From the NCBI RefSeq assembly GCF_041146395.1, contig NC_091002.1:8178501-8242500 (forward strand): a stretch of 64,000 bases of DNA. The letters are read 5' to 3'. The notes beneath the pieces were generated by a model that saw only the letters and a program-made list of their open reading frames with translations, was not told where the DNA came from and did no database searches. Below, one piece after another: positions 12,331 to 24,758 of the stretch; the stretch's first letter is position 1; every line of letters starts with the position of its first letter. Source of the stretch: Eulemur rufifrons. Lineage: Eukaryota > Chordata > Mammalia > Primates > Lemuridae. A program made the position numbers and the translations under genes.

Positions 12331-13985
12331 GGGGAGTATAGTACGCAAGAGAGCTTGGAGACCCCTGCCCCAGACCCCCAAGGTTCAGCTGAGCCTTCAG
12401 GGCAGACACCAGCCCCAGCTGCACCTGTGCTCCTGCCCTCTGCCCTCCCAGGGACCCCCTACCTCCTGCGGCTCCGCCAGGCACCCGCACACACCCGCAC
12501 TGTGCTGTCTTGTCCTGGAAGGGGTCTCCAACCTGGCCAGCACACATGGAGCTGGAGAGGGGAGCCAGCCTATCCCGTGGGCTCCCAAAGGCCCAAATCT
12601 GGTGCTGGGAAGGCCATGCTGAGCCCCGGGAGGGTCATGCTCTAGGGCCAAGGCTCTCAGTAGAGCTTTGTGCTTGGAGGGTTGGGGGCTGTCTGAGGCT
12701 CTGAATGCCCCATCTTTCAGAGTCAGAGGAGCCCAGCCCCTTCTCACTTTTGTCTCTTTGCCAGTGCGACGATGTTCTCGGAACAGCAGCAGATCGCCAC
12801 GTGTAGTTAAGAATGTGGTTAGTTAAGAATGTGGTTCCCAGTGGACCCACCTGGCTGCCTCTCACCAGTGTGGCCTCAGCTTCCTCCTCCACAGAACAGG
12901 TGTAGCGACTGCACCTGCCTGGTGGGTCTTCTGGGAAGAGCAAGCAAGACCCGCAAGTGCCAGCACAGGCCGACCTGGGACCCTCTGGGCCTTCTGCTCC
13001 ATCAGCAGTTTCGCCTGTGCAGTGGTTGACGGTTTAGTCATTTCCCTGCAGTGACAACCAAGCCCAGTCCCCAGGGATGCAGGACCTGCCTTCCCCAGAG
13101 TCTTCAGGGTTGGAGGCACGTGCCTGTACACATGTGTCTGCACACACACGTCTGCACGTGTGCTCACGTGTGCGCCCTCTGGCTCCAGCTCCAGAGTGTT
13201 CACTGCATTCCAAGTGGGGCCTCAGTGTCAGACCTTTCTTTAAGGGCCCTGCCAGGATGGACATTCCCACAGTCCTTCATGCATATGTTTCTGAGGCTAA
13301 TTTCCTTCCTGTTCCCTGGTGTCTGGCTCTTGCTCACAAAGTTCATGATCAAGTTAATCAACTCGATCCCTTGTGAAAGATGAGTGGGACAAGCTTAGGA
13401 TGACCTGGAGCAGAGAGAATTTCTGCTGAGCAGATATGTCAGGACTGCACCCTGCTACCCCTGCCCACTCCCAGCCCAGGAGACACCACCTGAGAGCCAG
13501 GTGCCCACACAGGTGCAAGGACACAAACTCGCTGGCCCATGCTTGTGGCAGGCAGACATCCCAGCAGGACTCCCTACATGCAACAGGCATTCTTCAGAGG
13601 CAGTGGGCTGCAGTCCACTCCTTCTGCCCTGGCCACATCCTTCTCACCCCTGTCCAAGACAAGCATCTCCATGAGTTTGAGTGTGACTCCCTGCTACAGT
13701 CACCACTGGCTGCAATTCTACACATCCGTCACTCCTGGCCCGCCCAGTTCTGCCAACATGAATCACTGCCGCCCCAGGGCTGCCTTGGCATCATCCCTTC
13801 TTGCTGCAGAGTTAGCTGCACCCAGAGAAAGTCATCTGACAGACTTAGCACTCTGGACACATATTAACTCCTCAGTAAATGTTAACTACTATCATATCAT
13901 GATTGTTTCTTCCACACTAGACCATATGAGCTTCTTGAGGGCAATGAATTATCCCAAATTCATCTTTATATTCCTATTTATGCAA
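12331..13985. other. Intergenic DNA, L2-like end near the satellite
   Basis: An 18-base exact tandem duplication (TAGTTAAGAATGTGGT unit) lies at about 12803-12838. At 13905-13985, GAGCTTCTTGAGGGCAATGA resembles an L2 end. No gene is seen. Confidence 0.5.
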
Positions 13986-13989
13986 TGCA

Positions 13990-15050
13990 GTATTTGGGAC
14001 ATGAAAGGTGGAAAGGTGGATGGATGGATGAATGGAAGGGTAAGTGGGTGGAAGGTTAGATGGATGGATGGATGGGTAGATGGCTGAATGGATGGATGGA
14101 TGGATGGATGCATGGATGGATGGATGAAAGGGTGGATGGTGGAAGGGTAGATGGATGGATGGATGGATGGATGAAAGGGTGGATGGCGGAAGGGTAGATG
14201 GATGGATGGAAGAGTAGGTGGATGGATGGATGGATGGGTGGATGGGTGGATGGAAGGGTAGATGGATGGAAGGGTGGGTGGGTGGAAGGGTTAATGGTGG
14301 ATAGGTGGGTGGGTTGAAGGGTAGATGGATGGATGGATGGGTGGGTGGATAAATGGATGGTTAGAAGGGTAGGTGGGTGGAAGGGTAGATGGATGGATGG
14401 ATAGACTGATGGAAGATGGGTGGGTGGATGGGTGGATGGATAGATGGAAGGGTGAATGGAAGGGTAGATTGATGGATGGACTGATGGGTGGGTGGATGGA
14501 TGGATGGATAGATGGGTGGATGGTGGATGGGTAGATGGATGAGTAGATGGGTGGGTAGATGGATGAATGGATGGGTGGGTGGATGGGTGAATAGATGGGT
14601 GGGTAGATGGATGAATGGATGGATGGATGGGTGGATGGACAGATGGATGGAAGGATGGGTGGATGGGTGGATAGATGGGTGGATGGAAGAGTGGGTGGAT
14701 GGGTGAGTGGATGGATGGGTGGATGGTGGATGGGTAGATGGATGAGTAGATGGGTGGGTAGATGGATGGATGGATGGGTGGATGGATGGGTGGGTGGATG
14801 GGTGGGTAGATGGATGGATGGAAGAGTGGGTGGATGGGTGAGTGGATGGATGGGTGGATGGTGGATGGGTAGATGGATGAGTAGATGGGTGGGTAGATGG
14901 ATGGATGGATGGGTGGATGGATGGGTGGGTGGATGGGTGGATGGGATGGATGGGTGGGTGCATGGACGGATGGATGGAAGGATGGGTGGATGGATGTGTG
15001 GATGGGATGGATGGGTGGGTGGATGGATGGGTGGATGGGTGGATGGATAA
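13990..15050 (+). repeat. GGAT/GGGT tetranucleotide array with higher-order repeats
   Basis: About 1.06 kb made almost wholly of ATGG-type units (GGATGGAT, GGGTGGAT, GTAGATGG). Superimposed is a larger unit of 135 bases: the stretch starting GAAGAGTGGG at 14686 returns at 14821, with a related partial copy further left near 14515. Long frames rich in His, Pro, Ser, Thr and Ile on one strand, and Trp, Gly, Met and Asp on the other, are products of the repeat and are not genes. Confidence 0.95.
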
Positions 15051-16734
15051 ATAACCAAACCAGCTATGGGGGCTGAGCACACTATGGGAAAAATAAAGAA
15101 GAAGCAACAGCAGGATAATGAATACAAAGGTGCACATCATGTTTATGAGCAAATAAATCAATCTCGGAGAGTTAAACATTACATTTACTAATTAATGAAA
15201 AAATAATTTTAGGTAAAACATGTAAACAGATTTCACATTACAACAGTTTGATGGGACCATGGACTCTTGGTGTGCAGCCCACCCAGACAGGTCCCAGGGT
15301 CCAGACAGGCTCCTGCATGGGACACAATGTAGACCACAGGGCTCTCTGGGAGGGCTGAGTCCTGTGGTGATGTAAGCTCATCTCACCCTAACCCTAACCT
15401 GTTCTCAGAACGGGTTCTGACACTTCTGTCCCACCAGGCCCAGCCTCCATGGACCCCTCCCCTCCCTGGTCCCCAGGGTCCCACCATCCACCAGTGCTTC
15501 AGATCCTGGCCTCTTACAGCACTGCTAGTGAGGGCCAGTGGGCCCTGCGATCAGCCAAGCCATGGGGACTCTCCTCCCCACCACGCCCCTGCATCCCTGG
15601 CCTCTCCATCTCCATGACAGTGCCAGAGACCCAGGGGCTCAAGCATGAGCTTGCTTCCCCGAGACAAGCCCTACACGACCTTCTCCCTGCCAACGCTCCA
15701 CCACAACCACCTCGGGCCTGCCACCAAACCCACCAACGTTTGCTGCTGGCTGGGATGAGGGTCCAGTGCTGGCTCTGCGGCTGGCCTTCCCCATGACCTT
15801 GAGTATGCCCTTGTCTTCCCAGGACTCAGTCCCTCCATCCATAAAACAGGACAACAGAGTGGCTTCAAAGCATTGCTATGACAACTAAATGAAAGAAAGT
15901 GGGAAAGAAAGTAAAATCAAAGGTTCTGCGCTCGAGGCATCACAAGTCTTGTGTCTCCTTCCTCTTTTCACCAAAAGGTGACTTCAGAGTGGGGAAGAGC
16001 CTTTCTCAGCCCACTGCCCAGGAAGATCAGGCCGCTGTCCCTCTCTGACCCCTGAGCCCAGTTCTTTCGGCCACCAGCCAGCCTCAGCCCACCGGCTGCC
16101 GCCTCCCCACCAGGACCTGCCGGTTTCTGGAACCTCAGCTAGACCTGGCCAGAGAGGAAAGCAGGGTCCCCGGGGGCTTTGCTCCCTTCCCTCTCCCCTC
16201 CCGCCCCCGCTGCCTTGGCCTCACACAGCCTGGCTAATATCCTCCGTGAGCAGAACCCGCAGCCACTCCGGTTACCTAAGAATCGCTAACCAAGCCCTGG
16301 CATCCCTTGGAGGCCAGAAAATGCTTCTGGGGTGGACCTGAGTCATCTCCACGATCGTGGAATTATACCGCATCCTCTGCAGGGAATGCTGTCCTCGGCC
16401 ACGTACCGGGGGGCCCTGCTCTGCGTCAGGCACGGCGCAGCCAGAGCCCCGCTGCCCTCACCGCCCACCTACAGATGAGGAGTGAAGTGGCTCACGAGGC
16501 TGCCCGCGAGGATGCCGCCCGAGACAAGCATTCCCTGTGCACGTGCGGAGGGGTCCCCCTCCTATGAGCCCCGCTCCCGGCCATGCTCGCCCTGGGGGCA
16601 GGCAGGGAGGACGCCCGCGTGACTCCCAGGGAGCTCGGGCAGCAGACGAGGCCAGCGGTCAAGCAGGCTCTCAGGTTTGGACACGCGAGAGGTGCTAAGA
16701 GTCACAGCTTAACTGACACTTGGTCACCGTGTTA
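15051..16734. other. Intergenic DNA with MIR remnant
   Basis: Bases 15795-15895 carry a MIR phrase (TCAGTCCCTCCATCCATAAAACAGG). The 16060-16640 part is GC-rich with scattered CpGs. No gene was recognised. Confidence 0.5.
15386..15399. repeat. Interstitial telomere-type repeat, 2.3 units
   Basis: An exact (CCCTAA)2CC run within unique sequence. Confidence 0.8.
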
Positions 16735-17045
16735 GCTTCCTGCGCCTGCTATGACAAATGGCTTCGAACAGAGGCCTAAAGCAACACAAATTTATTCTTA
16801 AAGTTCTGGAGGGCCGGAGTCTGACACGGGTCTTCTGGGGCTAAAGCCAGGGTGTCCTCTGTGGGGCTCCAGGGAGCACCGTCGCTGCCTTTGCAGCGCC
16901 CAGAGGTGCCGACACCCCCACCCCGGGGCTCCTCCACCCGCACCCGCGTCCTCCAACCTCGCCCTCGGCTCTGTCGCCCTGGCCCTACCGCCTGCCTCCT
17001 ACAGGAACCCCCGGATTACACAGGTCACCAGATGATCCAGGAGGG
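16728..17045 (+). mobile_element. Ancient interspersed repeat, family unassigned
   Basis: GTTAGCTTCCTGCGCCTGCTATGACAAA...AACACAAATTTATTCTTAAAGTTCTGGAGG matches a common mammalian repeat phrase ('ctgccataacaaa...aacagaaatttattttctcacagttctgg'; recalled, not searched). The right part is GC-rich and diverged. Confidence 0.55.
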
Positions 17046-17051
17046 TTTGGG

Positions 17052-18560
17052 CCAAAATCCTAAAGGACACAATCTCGAATCTCAAATGTTGAAATCTCAA
17101 AAGTTCAAAACGCTGAAAATATAATTCTGAAGGAAATAATTTTTAAAAATTATTTAAAAGACGTTTATTTAAAATTTTAAAGGGGGACTTATTTGAGAAA
17201 CATATAAAAACATGCCAGAACACAGGCCACTTACACAGTGAAACAGGCAATAAAAACACGCGCAGTGTGGCTGGCGGCGACACTCGGGCGCACTCACGAC
17301 AGGCGCACAGGTGCCGCAGTCACGAGCAGACGGACGACGCTTGCACAGAAACAGCTCAGCCCACTGCGTCACCTGGATACGGCAGACCACCCTGGGCTTT
17401 TGACACGACCCATCAAACACTGCTGGGGTCGCCACCGCGTACAGTCGCCCAAAACGATAAGATCTTGAGAAATTTTACCTTTCACTTCACAAATGCAGAT
17501 GTACAAAGAGCATATCTCTCCATTTATGGAGGAAGTTTCAACATTTCTAAACACACACAATCCTCACACGCAGACAATACTGTGACGACGCACGTCCGCA
17601 GTTGCAAAACAATGAGCAAGACAAATCAGAACTCTGTCTTTACACAGTTTACACCTCCAGTACTGGGAATGGAGCAAGATGAAACACATGGCATAGCAAA
17701 TTGTACAAAATACTGCTGACAATTTAAAATGGTGGGAAAAAATAAAAAACAAAAACAAAATGAAACAAACCAAAAACCCAGAAAGAAAATCCGACACACG
17801 GAAAGGTGTGTGAGGGATGGATTATGGGCGGCTGCACAGGGGACGTCCGAAAGAGCTGGCGGCTTTCGTGACCATCAGCTGTATTTGAGTCTTGCCCCGC
17901 GATGAATACAGCCCTTTTCCCTCAGGGCGTGGCTCAGGGCGTGGCTCCCCTCAGAGGCTACTTCAGCTTCATTTCCTACCTGGCGCGGCTCCTGAAATTC
18001 CTCTGTGATTCGATACACATCAACCTGAGCGTGGCTATTCAGTGGTCCCGTCTTCCGTGTCACACTGCTACATTGCTTTGGGTACGTGGAAGTCCATCCT
18101 GCAGGCGCTCACACACAGATCACAGCTGTGGCAGACACTGCTGGTGACCAAGCAGCAGCGCCGTTGCGCGTCTTCCTACCTTCCACGCACACGGTTATTT
18201 TTGAACCAGTCAGTAACTTCAACGGCTTCTCCAGGCACGTGCGGCTTTAACTCACTAAAAGCTGCTGGAAGAAATGCCAATCAGGCAGGTCGTTAAACGA
18301 CGTTCTCATTACTGCCGTGCGTGTCATTGCCGCTTGCCTGAGTTCTCTGCCAAATGCATGGGGCTGAATGGAAAAACAAACTTTATTGGTAACACCTTGA
18401 AATTCACTTTTAGAAGCCTTAATCAACCTAATTCCCAATCCATCATATGGCTTGGGGATTCACTCAGATGTTTGGGACTCTAGACTTTAGGGATTTAGAC
18501 TCTAGGGATTTTGATCTTTCGGGATTTCAATGTGCGGGATCGTCTTTCCGGATGGTGACT
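17052..18560 (-). mobile_element. MULE-type DNA transposon (Ricksha-like) with long degenerate inverted ends
   Basis: The left end is rich in AATCTCAAA/AAATCCTAAA phrases (17055-17110). The right end has the reversed TTTCGGGATTT and TAGGGATTT phrases (18480-18560), so the two ends are imperfect inverted repeats. The interior on the minus strand retains peptides typical of MULE transposases: FNDLPDWHFFQQLL, LPRTQSNV and DVYRITEEFQEPRQ. The name Ricksha is from memory. The interior is unusually CpG-rich for an old element. Confidence 0.7.
17880..18335 (-). pseudogene. MULE transposase remnant
   Basis: The C-terminal part of a MULE transposase reads in pieces over three frames: FNDLPDWHFFQQLL near 18250-18300, LPRTQSNVAV near 18080, and DVYRITEEFQEPRQVGNEAE near 17950-18030. 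Stops and frame changes separate them, so no protein can be made. In intact family members these pieces are contiguous. Confidence 0.6.
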
Positions 18561-21500
18561 GGCAGGGCCCAGGATAACCCCCAGCTCAAGACCCTTGATC
18601 ACTCTGCCGAGGCCTGTCCCTCGAAGCCACAGGGTCACAGGTCTTGGAGGCTGGAGGTGGGTGTCTCTCGGGGCCATGGTCAGTGAGGTTGCAAGCACGG
18701 AGGAGGGGACGGGCTCCAGGGAGGAGGGACAGGCTCCAGGGAGGAGGGAACACGCTTCTGTAACAACCCCCCTAGAATTACCTGTTAGTGTCTTCAGGTT
18801 GGTCCCTCCAGGCTCTGTTCTTAGTGTGTGTGTTTACAAACTCTCTGTAACTGGCATTAAGGCCTGTTGCATCCAGGGCATTTGCCAAGTCACTAAGCAG
18901 GACACACCCCCCACGTGGCTGCCCAGGGCTCCATGGACAAGGAAGCAGGGCGGGGTAGCCATCTCCCACGTGTTACGTGCCTCGGCAGGGAGCATCCTGC
19001 ATCTCACGCTCACCATGAGTTTGTGAGCAGCTTGGCTCTAGCTCACTCCCCAGGGCATGTCAGGACACGGCAGCTTCTCCCTGCCTCCCTGGGTATGAGG
19101 GTCCCCAGAGGGTCCCCCGAGGTTCCCCAGCGTGGTGGGTCTGGCGCAGGGAGGAGGGCAGGGAGTGGCACAGACTCTGGGGCAGACCTGCCCCCCACCT
19201 GCCCCAGCCCTAAGACCGGGGCCTGCTTTGGCCCCACAGACCCCGAGCTGCAAAAGCCGCAAGTCCACACCCCAACTTCCAGGAGGGCGGCTGGGGCTGG
19301 GAGCCCGGACTCCCGGCTGTAAATGCAGTGACAGTCCTGCTTTGGGCCTGCGGCAGCTGGACCAGGGTGGGACCCACCATCCCAGAAAGGGGGGCTTATT
19401 TGAACTCTTTTTGGATGCAAGTAACAGAAATCAATTCTGGCTTCAGCCATGAAAGAAAGAGAAAGAGAGGGAGGAAGAGGAGAGGAAACAGAGAGAAAGA
19501 GGGGAAGGTGGAGGGAAAGTGATGGAGGATCATCTCTGAACCCACAGGCAGGTGCATCCGGGGCTCCGGAACCACCTGGAACCACGCACTGGAGAGCCTG
19601 TGGGGCTGTTTCCTGCGTGCATCGCTGCTCTCTCGGGCTTAGCCTCGCTCCCTCTGGGACAGTGTCACCCAGCAGCACGAACCACTGCCACTGATCCAGG
19701 TTTCCAAAGCCCCAGCCAGTCCCTAAGAGAGACGTGTCCTTCTTCGCTTTCCCAGTGGAGACACCACCTGGACTGGCCTGGCCAGGGTCTCCCACAGTGT
19801 GAGGACGGTCACTTGCTGTGCCTAAGTCAGCCAGGGCTGACAGGGAGGGGAAAGGCCACCGTGAGCTGCTTGGACCTGGCCACGCTCCAGGGAGGGGACA
19901 GCTCCACCCAGCTGGGGGCTCAGAGCTGGAGAGAGGGGTTGCGAGCTCTGCAGACCGACGCTGGGCTGGACAGCTGGTGTGGCCACGGGACCCCTGGTCC
20001 CTCCAGGCAGCGGGGCTGACTCCCTGACCCGTGGCCAGACGGGTTAGGGGGAGAAGCTCCACCCCATGCCCGTCTAATGAAAATTCCACCCGCTGCCTCC
20101 GGGACGTTCTGCCGACGTGGCTCTGCAGCCCCTCCTGCTGCAGCGGGCCGTGGACCAGCCCGGACAGCGGGCTGGCCGGCCGGGCTCACCAGGCAGCGCT
20201 TCTCCGGAGCGTGGAGGAGCCTGCATTCTGCTTAACATTCCTGCCAAGAAATGGCTCCAAACACTGCAAACGTGGCCTCTGCCAGAGCCTCCCAGCGGGG
20301 CAGGCCAAGCGCTGGGCCCGGAGCCGCCTTCCGCCCGGGCTGGGCTGGCCGACGAGGTGAGAATTCCACAGGGGAAGTGCACACGCAGCACTGGGCCCGC
20401 TTCCCGGGGGGCAGGGCATTGCCTCCCGGTCGCACAGGGACCAGGGTACCACGCAGAGCCCAGAACCAAAGGTTAAATTAGGTTAAATCGGCACTGAGCG
20501 TGGAGCGGTGCCCTGGCTGGGACTCAGCTGGCTCTAAAGGATGGTCGTCACATCCCATCCAGCGTGGGCCGTCGGCTGAGGTTTTTGCTTTATTGGTAGA
20601 GTCAAGGCATGACTAACAGACTACTTAAGAAATAGGTAATTCCAGGCAATGTCGTTTTCTGGGTAACTGAGGATTTAAGAGAAATTCCTTCTGCTTTGAC
20701 TTCTGCCGTTGAAAATATTTCTGTGCTCTGAGCACCGCCAGCCGTGTCTTCAGGGCACAGCCCAGTGGGAGTTCGAGATGTCCTGGGTGGTCCTCCTTGG
20801 GAGGGAGCCCACGGAGCCAGACAGCCCTGCGCACCAGCTTTGGTGCCATGGTTTACTGTGTGGCCATGGGCAAGTGTCCCAGCCTCTCCGTGTCTCTGAT
20901 TTCTCGTCAGACTAAGAGGGTGACAGTGAGGACACCCTTCTCTACTGGGGCTGTGAGGGGATGGAGCTAGCTGCAGGGGTGCAGCCGAGACAAGCATGCT
21001 TCCTGCTCCCTCCCCACGCAGGGGTGTGAACCTTCCCCCACCGCCCCCCTCACCCCTCCAGCTGCCTGTCAGGGCCTCAGAGGGAGCCTCGGGGTCTGCA
21101 TCCGCCAGTCTCACAGAAGCAGAGGCCCAGGCTGCAGAAGTGCCGGGAGGTCAGGCCTAACCTCAACCCTACCCCCGAGGCAGAGGCTCTTCCTGCACAA
21201 CTGGCCTCCAGCCCGGCTGTTGCACCTCTCCCGCGCAGAGCTCTGCACCCGGGGCCATCTGACCCCCGAGTGCAGAGAAGCCACCCCCTCGGGGGCAGAG
21301 GCTCCTGTTCACAGAGGGAGGATGAGGCTCGCAGCGGGGAAGTGGCTCACCCAGAGCAACTCAGGAGCCCAGCTCAGCCTCGCCCGGCACCTTCGTCCAA
21401 ACCCTCCTTTGAAAAGTGGGGGGCCGGGCCATAAAGAGGCTGCCAGGGGCCCTGTGTGTAGCGCCACCTCTTCCTGAAAGGTCACTCAGCCAGGGCTGTG

Positions 21501-24045
21501 GGACCATCCCTGGGTCAGTGGCTGCAGCAGCAGAGAGGAAAAGGGGGGAGAGGAGTGACCCCTCCTTGGCTGGGGCAGCACGGGGTGGGCTGAGCAGAAG
21601 CAGCGTCGTGACTGTGCTCAGCGGAGTCCAGACCAAGGGGCAGGGGAGGCAGAGGAGGGCTGGGTGCCAGGGAGCAGGGGGAGCGGGTCAGGGGCAGGCG
21701 GGCATGGGCACAGCATCATGACAGGGGTGGGAGAGAGGCTCGGGCAGACCCCAGGAGGAGCTCTGCCAGGTCTCAGGGCCCCTCCCCATGGGGGAGCAGA
21801 GGAAATGAGCCAGCACAGGTGGGGTCAGGCCCGGCACGAGCCACCGCCAAGAACCGGCAGGCCCCGCACAAGCTGGTGGCCGGCAGGCAGGTCTGGGCAC
21901 GACGAGCAGCAGGTGTCCTCTCTTCACTTCCCGCCCTCTCCCCATCTGAAATGAGGTAGGTCACCGGCATGCAGCCTCTGACTGTCCTTGGCGACGCTTG
22001 AGTGGCGGCCTCAGGTGTGGCACCTTCCCGCAGGAGATGTCCATGCAGCCACTCCTGTTTAAGAATGAACAGGTCGGCACGGGACAAGCCTCATGATGGG
22101 TTAAGCCAAACACGGCTCTCCTGTTTGGACGGTGACAGGCACGCAGAGCAGCAAGGTGGAGAGATGTGGGAGGCTCCAAATCGACGTGCGGCCACAGAGT
22201 GCCAACCCTCCCAGTGCACAGCGGGCAAACTGAGGCCCGAGAAGGACCCTCCTGTGAGGCTTCAGGGGCACGTGAGAGTGGTGGGGCTGGGACCGAGCCT
22301 CGTGCCATGGCTTCCGCCGGGCTCCAATTCCCCGCTGCTGCACCGCAAACTGCCCGCGTCGCTTCTCCACCTTCGTGTTCCCGGCAGCAGAGAACGCTGG
22401 GTGGACACAGTGAGTGGCTGGGTTTGCTGGGGGCCTCAGGAGTGCTAAGTGCTCTTCAGGAAAGACCTGAGAATCACGGACTGCACCTTGAAAAACAGGC
22501 TTCTCCAAGGTCAGCCTGCTCAGGGCCTGGACAGAACCTGCCCAGGAACAGGCGGCTCTGTGACCAGGGTCTCAGGCCCAGCCAGTGTTCCGTGGCATCT
22601 GCATCCCCTTTACACTCTACCCCAGCCTCTTGCTGCCCCCAAACTCTCTGGGATCCTGGCTGTCTCACCAGTAGGGTGGCCGACCACTCCTGTTGCCTGG
22701 GGCTGGGAGGTTCCCAGGATGCAGCCCCTCCAGGGCTAAAACCTAGCACATCCCAGGCAAACCTGGACGACCATCACTCTCCCCACCAAGGATGTGCTTC
22801 CCCACCCCCAAAACACTGTTTTATTCGCCAGCGTGTTCAGGGCTCCCTGGGCTGCACAGCACAGAATTTGGGAGCAAACCACCCGGATGTGGGGCCAGCG
22901 CCTTTGCATTAGGCTGGAAGACCCGGCACTGGGACAGCAGACAAGACACAGGCGAGGACGTCCCCACCATTCTGGCTATGGGGGAATCCCAGGCCCCTCC
23001 ACTCTGTCCACAGTGGGCAGCCCGGTGGTGTGAGGAGCGGCCAGGAGCCAGAGCAGACAGGCACGGCTGGCGACCTCCCTCACAAGCAGTCACCCCAGCC
23101 ACAGTCCAAGTGGCCGGTGACCAGGGCTACCACACTGGACAGTGCACTCCAGAGCGTTTCTGTCATCACAGAAGCTGCTACCGGGCTGAGCAGGTCTAGA
23201 AGGTTCAGGGAAGAACAAGCAGCTGCCCAAGCTGGAGCTCTGCTGAGACGGGGGCGAGGAGCTGGGCCCGGCGTGGAGTGTGGGCTACACACGTGGCTCT
23301 GAGGAGGTTTCTGGGCTTGAGGCTGTGAACGTTGCTGCCACTGGGAGGGGAGAACAGATGTGGTCACTGTTTCCTTCAAGCCTCACAGGACAGGGCTCCA
23401 GCTTCCAGCAATTGTGGAGCACTTGCAGAGGGCAAAACTGTCTGTTAATAACTGCTATAAACCTAGACAAAGAGAACAATCATTTGGAGGCAGGGAGTGA
23501 TCGAAAACTAGTGCAAGTTGGAGGGACGTCCACCCCTGAAAGGGGGGGCATGTAAGGTATAATCTGCGTTTACACGGCTTTCTCCAAGGATACTGCCAAG
23601 CCACACGGTGCACAGGGACATGGATGAAGCACAAAGTCGTTGTCTTACCTCCCCAAGGACTTTAGAGTTCAGAGCTGCTGAACCATGTGGGAATTGAGGG
23701 GAATCTGGAGAGGACAGACCCAGAGGAGGATCCCCAAATTTGCACATAAACTCTCTGTTATTTTTGGCTGACTCCTGAATTGCACAGGAGCAGGCTGGGA
23801 GTCCGAGGAGCCAGGGAGAAGACAGAAGCACGTGAGCAGAGAACACAGAAGCTGCTCGCGGGAGAGATGGTCTGGGGTTAAAGTTCTGCCAAATTAGAGG
23901 GGCTTAGTCACACCTTGGGCTTTCCCTGGAACCCCAGAAGGCCCACCTCAGAAGAAAGAACCATGTCCCAGGCCTGAAGGGGACACGGAATCGGGAATAG
24001 GAAAAAGGGAAAAACAGAAATAGATCTGTCTTAACAAAGCCTGAA
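18561..24045. other. GC-rich intergenic DNA, MIR remnants only
   Basis: MIR remnants lie at about 20838-20912 (forward) and 22215-22310 (reverse). A GA-rich purine tract lies at 19449-19522 and a 19-base tandem repeat at 18700-18750 (GGGCTCCAGGGAGGAGG). A 348-codon frame on the minus strand (19043-20089) runs through the purine tract and is not accepted. No gene was recognised. Confidence 0.5.
20025..20450 (+). promoter_or_regulatory. CpG-dense block, possible CpG island
   Basis: About 25 CpG dinucleotides in 320 bases between 20030 and 20360, far denser than the flanks. A sequence fitting a splice donor (GACGAG|GTGAGAA) stands at about 20351-20362 on the plus strand. No gene is known to me here. 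It could mark the start of a non-coding transcript or simply be GC-biased DNA. Confidence 0.35.
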
Positions 24046-24758
24046 ACCAAGCCTCCACAGAACGAACGTGATCCACTGATAATTTTAAAAGTATTAAAAC
24101 AAAACTCAATACTCTCCAGAGGAAGATAATAGAATTTAGAATCTTGCCAACATATCATCCTCATATCCAGCATACAATAACAAAACAAACAAAGAAAACA
24201 AAAAACATAGTCATAGGAAGAAATAGGAAAATGCGACTTAGGGCTAAAAGAAAAAGCAGTTGAAAGAAACAGACACATAGATGACCCAAATGTTGGAACT
24301 GGCAGAAAAGGGCTTTAAACCTGAGGGATAATGCTGAAGAGGTGGAAATTTTCAGAGAAAAATACTTGTTTAAAAAAATAATAACCAAATGGGAATCTTA
24401 GAAGTGAAGAATACATGATCTCAAAATTTTTTAAAAAATATATCATTGATTAGGATTAACAGAAGATTGAATACAATAGAAGAAAAAAATCAATGAACTT
24501 AAAGAGGTCAAAACAGAAATTGTCCAAACTGAGCCACATAGAAAAAAAGATTAAAAACAGATGGTCCCTTAATGACCTGTGGGACAGTATCAGGTGAGGA
24601 GGAGAAGAAAGAATAGAGCAGAAAAAAATTAATGGAAATATTGACTGGGTTTTTTTCCCAAATTTGATCAAAAACAGCAAACCTGGAATTCACAAAGTTC
24701 CATGAACCCCAAGCAGGATAAATAAAAAGAAAATCACACCTTGTGCACATTATACCCA
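24046..24758 (+). mobile_element. HAL1/L1-like old LINE, left part
   Basis: AT-rich sequence carries phrases of the HAL1/old L1 ORF1 region: GAAACAGACACATAGATGACCC, GACCTGTGGGACAGTATCA and AAAAACAGCAAACCTGGAATTC. It continues after the LTR insertion at 25379. The left boundary is approximate. Confidence 0.6.

Noticed and set aside
14291..15179. His/Pro/Ser/Thr-rich frames of over 270 codons
   Set aside because: Produced entirely by the tetranucleotide array, which is also open in several frames on the other strand.
19043..20089. 348-codon open frame on the minus strand
   Set aside because: It runs through a purine tract that gives SLSLHLPLFLS-type low complexity and has no recognisable domain.
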